Assembly (NCBI GenBank): GCA_007258455.2
Contig: VDFB02047230.1
Location: forward strand, 155,415,413 to 155,479,412
Source of the DNA: Sequoia sempervirens
Taxonomy: Eukaryota; Streptophyta; Pinopsida; Cupressales; Cupressaceae
Length of the DNA: 64,000 nucleotides
Direction: 5' to 3'
In this document: positions 47,021-57,442 of the stretch, piece by piece
How the letters are laid out: every line of letters begins with the position of its first letter
Position numbering within the stretch: the stretch's first letter is position 1
Notes under the pieces: model-generated
The model's input: only the letters and a program-made list of their open reading frames with translations
What the model was told of the DNA's origin: nothing
Database searches by the model: none
Position numbers and translations under genes: made by a program

Positions 47021-48400
47021 TATGAGACGAGGATTGTTAGGGTGGTTTGATTATGCTTAATCCATCATGAATTGAAGCATAACTAAGCCACTAAACCTCA
47101 ATCTACCAAACAAGATCATTTGAAATGATATTTAAACTAAGTAGTTTATTGAAATTGAAAACTACAAACTAAGCAAAAATAGATAAATGCCTACTCTAAC
47201 CCATTCAAAACTTATCATGTTTTGGAATTGGTGTCTTGTTGATGTGGAACAACAATCCTTTCCCAATCCTCTAATCAGTGAGCCTATTTTTGTCAATTCT
47301 ATAGAAGAGAATTGATGAAGCCATAGTGATAAATGGATGAAAACCTAGATTTTGCTAAATGAACATGATGCAAGCTAAGCTACCATGATTTTATACTAAA
47401 AAAGAGCTAACAATGAAATTGCTAAGCTAATCTAAGATAATTTGAAGCTAAAATATGGAAACCATAATGCATATATAAACTAAGATGGATGCATGGTAGC
47501 CATTAATGGATACCTTAAGCTACTATGTAATTAGAAAATGAACTAAAACATGATAAAAGTGAGTAAACTGTGAGTGTGGATGCAAGTAAATTCAATAACA
47601 TGAGTGTGCAATTGAAATATGGATCCATTTGTCTCCAAACGGTGTTCTATTTATAGGAGAGTAAATGAGAATTAAATGGCTGAGATCGAAAAGCTTAATC
47701 AATGGTCCAGGATGAAGGAGAGAAGAGGAATGGATCATGGATTCTCATCAACGTATGAGAATGCATGATGGGATATAATCAAGGGCTCACATTTGCTTTA
47801 AAAAAACACACTTTGACCTGCTCACACAGGTCATCAGGTGACTTGTTCAAGAGGTTAAAGGTTAAAGCTTGCTCAAGAAGCCAAGTGAGTTGATTGGAGG
47901 AGAGAGAATATTTCAAGGGATATTCCTTTGAGGGAGGAAAAAGATATTTTGCAAATTAAAAGAAAGTTTTAATTGTGCAAAAAGGAGATTATAGGAATAT
48001 TAATTTAATTGCTAATTAAACAATGTTTAATAATGCAATTAGGGGATTTGGAGGAATAAAGGTGAAATTCATTAAATTAAATGTTTTAGTGAATGAGAGA
48101 GAGATGAAATCATATTTAATTAAATAACTTAGGGTCATTTAATTAAATAGGATGACATAGGGAATTAAATTAAATAGTTTAGTGTATTTAATTTATTGAG
48201 ATGAAATGTTAGTGTGAAAGGAGAATGAATTAACTTGAATTAATGAAGTAGGTTAATGGATGAAAATGATGTAATTAATCAAACTAGCTAGGATAATTTA
48301 ATCAATTAAGCAAAAAGAGAATGGGTTTGAGGATGAAATCATGTTAGTAAACTTGTTTCAAGTGTATGATAATGTTTAGGACATTTTTTTGATGTCTACA
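47021..48400 (-). mobile_element. Solo LTR, 1.38 kb, inside element G integrase
   Basis: On the minus strand it starts TGTAGACATC and ends GTCTCATA. It is homologous over its length to the plus-strand LTR 59565-61012. A TATA box (TATAAATAG) lies at 47648-47656 on the minus strand. Flanking duplications are GCTTC (47016-47020) and CCTTC (48401-48405), 4 of 5 bases matching. The integrase frame resumes exactly across it. No internal region remains. Confidence 0.85.
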
Positions 48401-48405
48401 CCTTC

Positions 48406-49717
48406 TTAGGGGTGATCCCATTTGCCCATAAAGCTTCATAAAGCTTCTTATGCCAATTCTTTTGGTTCTCATCCACCAATTTCTTCATGATACTTACAAT
48501 ATTTTAAATGTTGGATTCGGCTTTGACGTTTCCCTGAGGATAGTAGTCTACTGAATGAAACAAGATCCCATAATCATAGCAAAAAAGTGACATCTCACTA
48601 GAAGAAATTCTTGTCACATTATTAGTCACTAGCTTGTAGGGAACTTTGAACCCAACTAAGATATATTATTTAATGAAGTCACAAACCACTTCCGAGGTAG
48701 TCCTCTTCACAAGAATTTCCTCCACCCATTTGGTGAAGTAATCTATTACTATAATAATGTGAGTATGGCCTCCACTTGATTGGGGACTAATGGGTCTGAC
48801 GAAATATAGGCCCCATTGTTGGAAAGGGCCCTCGATCATTACGGGTCTCAGGGGAAGTGCTGCTAGGTAAGGTTAACTTGCAAAACATTTGCATATTTCA
48901 CTTCTTGCTACCCAGTAGTAGGAATATTTGAACATGCCTAGCCAGTAGTAACCATGTCTCATGGTCTTAAAAGCGGTCAGAGTTGAGGAAAAATGACCCC
49001 TGCATGCTTCATTGTGGAAAGTCTTTAACAACCTTTCCTATTGAATTTTATCTACACACTTTAGAAATCGACCATCTAGTCCCCTTTTATATAGAGTGTC
49101 TTCCCAAATAAAGTACTTGGCTAGCTTCAACTTCAAGTTCCTCCTTTGTTTCTTCAAAAGATGTTTTGGACACTCTCCATAAGCAAGAAAAAATAAATGT
49201 TCGAAAACCATTCATCCTGAAGGCTAATGGTTAGGACCAAAGGAAGATATTCCTTATCCTTTTGTTCATTGTTTTCTTCCACCATCAATTTGCAAATCCC
49301 TCTTCCTTAGACTATCTTTTTAAGTTTAAGGTCCAAGTCATATTTTTGCACTTTGGCAATCCAACTACTCCTTCAATTGCAGTCGACATCCCGTTGAGTA
49401 AGAATACTTTTAATCATAGGGTCTAGTATATATACCATTGAATGTGAATGCATTATATAAAAACAAAATTGCTTAACAACTTTTACAACTACATAAGCAT
49501 TCTTGTCTATCTGATAGTTGTTGAGCTCATATTTCTTTAACGACACGCTCATGAAAGCTATGACCTCTTGCACATTTTTCTCGTCAGCTTGAAGTAGAAT
49601 GGTATATATAGTATGTTCTAAGGCATAACAATAATGAAATCCTTTTTAAAATTAGGACATACTAGAACAGGAAGCAATGGCTTCCTTGATATCACTAAAA
49701 GCTTGTTTTCTAGCTTT
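48406..49717 (-). pseudogene. Element G RNase H and integrase core (piece 2)
   Basis: On the minus strand, RNase H: RKQAFSDIKEAIAS, EKNVQEVIAFMSVSLKKYEL, QIDKNAYVVVKVVKQF and SILTQRDVDCN, ending KVQKYDLDLKLKKIV. Then the integrase zinc-binding region (FHNEACRGHF) and core (GLYFVRPISPQSSGGHTHII, IDYFTKWVEEILV, LVTNNVTRISSSEM, VDYYPQGNVKAESNI), ending GITPKK at the solo LTR. Two of the three catalytic acids are changed: the first Asp is Tyr (GLYF) and the second Asn (TNN); the Glu (AES) is kept. The first RNase H Asp is not visible. Many stops and frameshifts. Confidence 0.85.
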
Positions 49718-50782
49718 GTTCCTGTTGATGGATTTTTTAACACTTTCTCAACACAGGTAGTGCATAGATGTACTACCTCTCTTGAAACACAATCTCCAAC
49801 AACAAGTTATTGAAAATCACCCCAGGGTCTCTTAGGTTTTAGGTCATGAATTTCTTGGAATATCTCAGTTGTTTTGATGTGATCTTGTTGGTAATCATAG
49901 GGAAGACTTACGTGAGTTAAGTTGAAGTAGAATTGGTTCCTCTAATGGAGTTCTTAAGATGGGAAAGTGATTGCACAATTTTTGTGGGTTCGAACAATAG
50001 TCTAGAACTCCTATTTTAACTTCATATTTGGCTTTACAATGTGCAATGAACCTTAGCTTAGGTCACTACTAAAGAAAAAGGAAAAAAGGGCTGGGAAGAG
50101 AGGAAGTTCCTAGACCTGAAACTAGCAATGAACAGTGATAATGGAGGACCCTAAAGTGGATAGCCTTCCCAAAACAAAGTTCCACTTAACCAAATCAAAG
50201 TATAGTCTCATGAAACCTGTGCAATCTTCTAAGGTCTGCATATTTTCAACCTTTCATTCACCATAAAACATGAAAAAGAGATAGAACTTAAGTGCATCAT
50301 TCATATAATGTTCAGACTAGATTTACACTGCAGTTTATCAATAATAAACAACAAAAAACATGAACAAGGAAGGGAATCAACACAGTAAAATTCTTCAAAA
50401 CTAATGAACAACATTAACTAACTACTTAAGCAAGCTAAAACATGCAGAACAACAAAGTTAATCTACTCAAATTCACTAAGAGAAGGAAAATCATGCAACA
50501 TAAAGTTGGAACTCAAGAAACCACCAAAACAATGAACTTCTATTAAAATTCCAGCAGCATGTCTTTACAACAACTCATCTCTCTCCTTAAAATGAGAGGA
50601 TACCCCCTATTTATAGTGTCTAAAAAGAAAAATGAATGGCCAAGATTCACTAAAAACTAAGGTTTCACCTACCCCCAAATATATTGCAATTTAAAATTAC
50701 ATTTTGTCATTTAGCCTATTTTGTCCTCATGTGGCAACACTGTAGCTCTTTTGTCTTCTAGTTGATTTCCTTTTTGTTGCAA

Positions 50783-53700
50783 CTACACTGTAAGGAATTC
50801 ATCATCAATCACAGGATTTCCTTCATTCCTTTTGATGGTGGTGTATTCCATAAATTTTTTGATCAATCTCTGGAGCTTATCCCACTCCAATATATCCAAT
50901 TGGATCACCTAGAAGCTAAATCTCCTAGAATTGTTCATGAGGTCATCATAGTCCCTGTCATTATTTTGTGCATTCTTAATCACCTACTCGGATTGAGTGA
51001 AGGATCATGCAGTGAAACCCATGAAGTTTGGCATTAATGCATTTGTGGTCCCATTTTCCATCTTCTTATGGAAGTATGGCTTTATCTTCTCTGGGTCTAA
51101 CTCGAGAGCGGGCACATCAAAATCTGTCATCAGCCTTAGATATTCTTCACAAGCTACCCTGACTTCTTTGATCCAATCAATTTCTAGCTCCACCTCATAG
51201 AGCACTCATTCCAATACCTCATTTATGTGTTCTCATCTCAACTTCCACGTCTCCACAAGCCAATGATCATCTTTTTCCAAAGAACACTCCTCCCAGGATC
51301 CATCAGGTATCTTGAGAATAGCCTCAAGCTTGGGATATGTGATCCTATATAACTCTGGGAAGTCGGTGCAGAATTTCCTTATTCCCTCAAGTACCTTTTG
51401 CAACTCCAGGAACTTTTTGGTTGTCCTAACAACATGGTCTATGTCCATGTTCCCATTGTAGAGGACTTTCCAGAACCAATCCTCTATGGCCTTTGTCCAA
51501 TTCTTTCTTTTCTCCAATTGGTCAATGTGGTCCTTGGACAAAAATTGCAGTAGTGTTCATGATGTGGTGGGAAGCTCTTCAACTGATGACCATTGTTGAA
51601 TATATGTTGTTAAGTCAGCCACTTGTGCTTTTAACTCCTCTTTGGAGGTCTTATCTTTATGCATTTGGTGGACGATGGTGGAGACGAATCCTTGAAGATG
51701 ATCAATTTTCTACTCCCTTTTTGTTGTTCCCAAATCAAGGGTAGAAATGTTATAGGTTACCCCCTCTTCTCCCACCACCGAGGTAGCTATTTGCATAGTT
51801 CTAGATCTTGATGCATCCATTGTTAGATGAGATCTGACCTTTGGCATTTTCTCTTTCTTTTTACTTATTTGGGCTTGAGCCAAGATTGCCTCCAACTTCG
51901 CTTTAGATCCCTAGGGGGCGAAGTCTTCTTTTCCAATTGTTTCTCTAGTCATTCAGGCATCTAAGACTCCTCTTTTGGTGATTCATGATCACCCTCTTCC
52001 TCAGAGGCATGTTGAATTTCCATTGCTTTATTACCCAGAGTCTCCTGCTCCATCTTTCTTTTTCTTCATCAGAATCCCAGATAAATATAGTTTCTTTTCT
52101 TGGGGACTCGGTGGCTACACGATCCTTGGGGTTGTCCTCCCCTTTGGTGGTTTTCTCTTCTTCTTGTCTATTCCCATGCTCTTCATGATGTTATTCTTTT
52201 GGGCTATTTCTTGTTTCATCCTCTTCTTCGGGCTTGTCTTCTTCTTTTTCTTCCTTTTCCTTTTCTTCTTTCTCCTCGAAAAGAGGCATCTCTTTATCAT
52301 GCTTGGGGATTTCATCTTGTTTCCTAAGTGTAGGCTCAATGTTCTCCATTTTCTCCTTTGTATTCTTCTCTTCATCGAAGGGTTTCTTTTCTACTTCCCC
52401 CCAACATCCATGAGTTGCTAATCCAACTCCTTCTTGAGCTCTGGGTCAAAATTTTCCACAATATATTTTGCATCGGGCTCCTCAATGTCCTCTTTAGATG
52501 ACTGTGATTCTTCCTCCTCTCCTTCACACACCACTTTATTGATCACTAAGTGTTGGTATTTAGGGTGTTCATGGTAATCGTCCACCTCCTCTTCCATCTC
52601 CTTAGCAACTTCCCTTTCTCGCCTCTTCAATACTTCTGATATCTGCATTGTCGCTTTCATTTCTAGTGGTTCGGTTGGAGGCATAGGGATAGGAAGGCCA
52701 ACAACAACTTGTGTTAGGGAAGCCTGCACTGTGGGGTTCATGAACACCCCAAACAGCTCTATTGGCATGTTTTTCATGTGCCTAGCAAAGGCTTCTGGAA
52801 GTGATAGGGTGGGAATTGGCATTGTTGCAGTAACTAGTGGGAGAGATGATGGAGACAAGGACAAGGAAGAGAGTGAGGAAGTAGTGGCAGAGGAAGAATC
52901 AATTACCAATATTGTGTAGTAGGCAAGGTGGAAGCAAGGTGGACTAAGATATCCACCACAGGTGGAGAAGCGGCAACCATTTCTTGAGAAGAAGGTGAAG
53001 GAGCAATAGTAGTGGCAGCGGCAGTAGCAGTGACTATGAGAATGGAGACAACAGGTGGGGACTATGGCTACTCAACCTCGTGTTCTTCTCCCTCATGGAG
53101 CAAATCCTCCTAGATGGTGGGCATCTCTGTGAAACTTCTTGATGTCTTTGATTTCTTGGAAGGTTCACCTTTTGAGGCCTTCCTTGAGTACACCTTGGGC
53201 TTAGGTTGTCGTTTAGTTGTCTCTTTTCTCTTCCTTGATCATGTGGTGGGAGGAGATTTTGAAGTTTCTCCTGTTGGGGTAGCAACAACATAAGCACTAT
53301 CAGTCTCGCTTCTTGGCTTGTCCTCAAGCTCACCATAGGTCAGAGTGACTCCTTGTATCTTCAATTGGGAAATCTTCCCATTGATCCATTCTTTGGTTCT
53401 TTCCTTGACCAACTTTATCAGAATATCGAGGTCATTGACCTCTTCTTCGTTCTAGTCAACTAATGGTAGCGGGATATTGGAAACTACACCATATCGAGGA
53501 TCAATCACTGTATTTTCATCCTCCACTATTTGGTCTAGCAAAGGGAACAAGTTGACCTTCTTGACAAAGGACATTTGCATGCCCATGTAGTTCCTTATTC
53601 AAACTTCTTTTTATTCTTTGCAATTGGCCCAAAAGTCTTCAACACCATGTACATGGGCATGTTCAATCTTGACCATCTTCTTGAGCTTGTCATATGGGTC

Positions 53701-55007
53701 CATTTGTGACTGAGCAATTTAGAGCTCTAGGCTATATTCCACAAGTTCTTTATTAGAATGGTTTGCATATCAGGATGTGTGGAGTTCATACATTCCTTGG
53801 CCAAAGGAAAGGGGATAGGGAATCCCCACCTTATGGTTTCTTCTTAGGAGGGTGTGCACTCCTTGTAGCTATTGAGAGAGTTCAAGTAGTATTAACTAGT
53901 CATTCGGGTACTAGGGCAACTTATGTGGTTTCTCTAAGAAACCTCAGCTTGAATATAGGTAAACTTCAAGAACTGTATGAATAGAAAGCCAAACTGGTAG
54001 AGGAAGGCATTAGCACTGTGGGAGACCCTTCTTTTGAAGTCACCTCCAAGCATTCTGATAATGTGGCCTATGAAGGCATCATTGACCCTACAATATTCTT
54101 TCTTAAAATTCCTATATTCGAGCTAAGGGTACCTGTCATAGACCTTTAATTCCCTGCTTGGATCTATATTTGGTGCTACAAATAGTCCCTTATATTGGGC
54201 ACAGTTGGCAAGAAAATAAATAAGGTATGAATTCATGTAAAATCGTGAGGTCTTCTTCATTGCCACAAATTTCTCATGCAAGCAATTAATAATCATTCCC
54301 GCTTAGTAGAATTTGGTTTTGCCTCAGAGGATATCTTCCACAAAGTATAGCATCCATTCCTAAAAGAAGGTTGCAGTTGGAAGGCCCATAGCTCTGCCTA
54401 ATGGAGTTACCAAGTCATGGTAATCCTCGTATAAATCACTTCGAAAGAGCTCTTGGGGTACTTTATTTGCATTGCCCCTCTTTTCTTTTAGCCAGTATTG
54501 ATTGATGAGCTTTTTGCACTTGAGGGGGTCTACATCCCACGTCTCCTTGGCATCTTCTTTGGATGCTTCCTCCATCTCTCTAAAGGTAGGGATATGGAAA
54601 TTTTTCCCTATTGATTTGGTAGAAAAATCAACCAAAACATTCCCATCTCTATCTACAATTATTCTAAAATATTCTTGGTACACCACCCTACAAGGGATCA
54701 CAAGCTTAGGAGCAATGAGAGCAGGCAGGAAACTGGAAGCCTTGGCCAACCCATTGCTCCTAATTTTCTTGGCATTTTCTATCGTAGGGTTGATCCAGAC
54801 CCTTTTCTTGAATTCATCAATGTCTATGTGTCCCAAATTTTTATCTGAGATCTCCCTCCAATCTATGGTGACCTTAGAGTTGAGGGGTTCCCCTTGGAAC
54901 TTGTACTTCATCTGATCTTTATCATATTTTCCTCAAGGTGCTTTGGTTGGCTTCTTTCCTTTGTCTTTCTCCATGGCTTCCTCTAAAGGTCCTACGCCTA
55001 GTTCCAT
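50783..55007 (-). pseudogene. Large unknown ORF, copy 2 (about 1,400 codons)
   Basis: It starts at ATG 55007 (MELGVGPLEEAMEKDKGK). An open stretch (54360-54911) reads VTIDWREISDKNLGHIDIDE, FLPALIAPKLVIPCRVVYQE and IGKNFHIPTFREMEEASKED, then KLINQYWLKEKRGNANKVPQ, EWMLYFVEDILRGKTKFY and RFYMNSYLIYFLANCAQYKG. The middle is low complexity (Ser/Pro/Ala at 52400-53100, a Lys/Glu run at 52115-52375). The C-terminus is helical: HQMHKDKTSKEELKAQVADL, KAIEDWFWKVLYNGNMDIDH, TTKKFLELQKVLEGIRKFCT and YEVELEIDWIKEVRVACEEY. Blocks such as the EWM..FV...L.G segment and KDKxSK(E/D)ELKxQ align with the ORF at 29869-32925. Many stops. No enzymatic motif seen. Confidence 0.6.
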
Positions 55008-57437
55008 ATATCCTATGGGCGAGAGAGCAATAAACACATTCGAGCATGAAACATAAGGAAAGTTAGCCAAAATCAGACAATTGATGTTACATTAGATAAT
55101 TCACCATTTAACATCCTAATATCTCTTTCAGATCAACATTAGCCTTTTATTGGAGGAAGTTATTGCAATGCACACCTAGGGGTATGAACTTCCATGGGTT
55201 GATGGATATTCTAGAGGCAGCTATAGGAGGGACGAAAATCAGGGCACGGTGGCTCGCATGTCCCAACCTACATTAGGATTTGGTTATGGAGTGGGGTCCA
55301 CTAAGGAGGTTACTCTATTTTGGTAGGTGGGTCAAGTTCACTTTGAAATTATGGAGGCATTAGGCTCATCTTTCAAGCATGCGGGTGCAACAAGTTGCCT
55401 GGCTATTTGGGGCCTAGCCATTGAAACAGTGCTAGGAAGATAGCATTCTACCGTGTGGGACTCGCAAACTCAGAGGACGGTGGATGCTTCATCATTGAAG
55501 TTCAAATCACTCAAAAGGATGTGGGTCAAAAGGCGCAGATAGTCGGTGGATCACAACCATTCAGAATGGAAAAGGCCTGATAGAGGTCCAGTGGAAGAGG
55601 ACCACATCATCGAGTCTGCGGAGGGCCTCCGAAATTACTTTTTTTTATCATCAATCAGGAGGCATCAGAAGGGTTGAACTCCGCGTAGTGGGCCTATGGA
55701 GGTCTATGGACGCTTTGGGATGGCGAAAGAGATATGCAGATCTGTAAATCGCGACCCGCAGTTGATGGTCCTCTGAGGTTTAACACTTGTTTGTTTTCAT
55801 TTTGGTTCAGATGGATGTGGTTGGTTCAAGACCCACAATGTGGAAGGTCAATATACGAAGGCCATTTGGAATGGAAAACAAGCTATGGTGGCCCACAAAC
55901 AGAAGTTTGTGAGGCGAGGCCCACAAGGAAGCTCAAACTTAATCATCTAGGGTGCAAAGGAAAATTACCAGCAGAGGGGAGGTCGGGACCTATTGGTCAG
56001 GTGGATGCTAAGTTTTTGTTGTTTAAGTTGTCATTTGTACAGCGACGAAACATCAGCAAAGGCCCACGTTGAATAATCTACATCACTTAGACTGCCTTGT
56101 TTTGATTTGGACTAGGAGCCAAACAATGGGGTTTGACATGCGGTTAGATGGGGCACAAAATTCGTTTAAAATGGCAAAGCCAAGATAGAATTCCACAAGG
56201 GGAAGTCTGCAAGGAGGGACCTACGATGAACCTGTGTTGTGGTATTTTTTTCCAAGTTTGAGTTTCATGGGCAGTCAATGATGCAGGATCCGCATGTCAG
56301 GAGGTCGTGGTTATATTTTTCGTTTGGAACAACAAAGTTTGAAAAGGTACTCTGTAGGTGGAAGCCCACGGATGCGGACCCAAGGAGATCGATGGACCTT
56401 CATTTTGAGCTCATGAATTTTAGTAAGTCGAAGACAGCCAAATTGTGGGGGCTTTCCATAGGGGTGGACTCGGTGAGGGCATTTAGTGTTTCAAGTTTAA
56501 GCATTATTACAGGAGGGTGATGACAATGATTATAGTGCGGACCCGCAGAGCATAGATGTTCTAGTTGAAGAATGACTATGACAACTGGGAGTTCCACATG
56601 CAGCCTACAGGGTGATCTTTGAAGTTTTTGAAATTTGAAGCTATGGGTTTTGTTTGCCATAATTTACTCTAATTAAGTTTTAGGTTTTCTTCCTTCAAAT
56701 TTAGCAATCTTATACAGAAATTGAAGAAAACACAAGCATGGTTCATGGTGGAAAACCTACCTGTGAGGCCCGATGAAGAAGGCCAAGCAAATAGTTGACA
56801 AAAGCTTCATATTGGCAAATGAACTCAGCAAGCGTGATAGTGACGTTGATAGGAGGCTCTTTGACTCACTCTAAACAACTGACAAGTGAAAATGACAGCT
56901 CAGGGTTGGCTATTTATAAATAATCTTTCATTTAATATCCCTCATAAATTGGGGTACAACGACACTAGAGGTTGGTGGGCAGTTAGTTTGAAAATGGTCG
57001 CAGGAACAGTGGAGTCCACTGGGTAGACGACAATTGGGGCTTTCTTGTTTGGGCCCAGTTAGAGACAAAAATGGCAATCGATAAGGTGGGTTCCGTGGCA
57101 TGGAAGGTTTTTGTGCAAGGGTCATTCGAAATAACCGAGGAACCAAGGAAGCCCGCATGGGGTGGCCCACATGGGTGGACCTGCTTAGCTCGAAGGATGC
57201 CAGCTCTAAAGAGTGAAGGAAAACAACTAAAGGAGTTTTGTAAAGGCCTAAAGCCTTGAAAATTTGAGGGTGGAAAAACATTGCCAACTCAAGATGACTT
57301 CTTTAAGACTCATTGACCACTTAGAACAAAAAAATAGGGGGCACACAAAACAAGGCAGCAATAAAAGTGACCTAACGAAGCGAAAAGAAAGAGAGTCCCC
57401 ATTCAAAACGGGGTGTGTGTGTGTTATAGTAACAACA
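55008..57437 (-). other. GC-richer 5' region of the 7.7 kb insertion
   Basis: Upstream of the large ORF. It is markedly GC-richer than the surroundings (55200-57300), with recurring GGCCCAC and GGACCC words about every 100-300 bases, suggesting decayed tandem repeats. TATAAATAG on the minus strand at 56906-56917 is a likely promoter. Open frames on the plus strand (55734-56072, 56239-56520) show no domain and are probably by-products of the base composition. Confidence 0.45.
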
Positions 57438-57442
57438 ATTCC

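Larger units (their letters stand above)
49723..57437 (-). mobile_element. 7.7 kb insertion inside element G, between RT and RNase H
   Basis: On the plus strand the insertion begins TGTTGATGG and ends GTAACAACA (inverted TGTTG/CAACA termini). It is flanked by GTTCC (49718-49722) and ATTCC (57438-57442), a 5 bp duplication with one difference. RT sequence at 57443 and RNase H at 49717 join in frame when it is removed. It contains the large ORF 50783-55007. Candidate minus-strand TATA boxes lie at about 50612-50620 and 56906-56917. I could not align the two ends as LTRs. A purine run beside TGTTGTAAAG near 50573 could mark the 3' LTR start. The element is either very old, recombined or of another type. 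Confidence 0.7.

Noticed and set aside
52115..52421. Plus-strand hydrophobic and minus-strand Lys-rich frames near 52.1-52.4 kb
   Set aside because: The minus-strand Lys/Glu-rich stretch is part of the large ORF at 50783-55007, and the plus-strand frames are its shadows. I did not list them as separate genes.
55734..56520. Plus-strand open frames of 93-112 codons
   Set aside because: They lie in a GC-rich decayed repeat, with no domain and opposite strand to the element's promoter and ORF.
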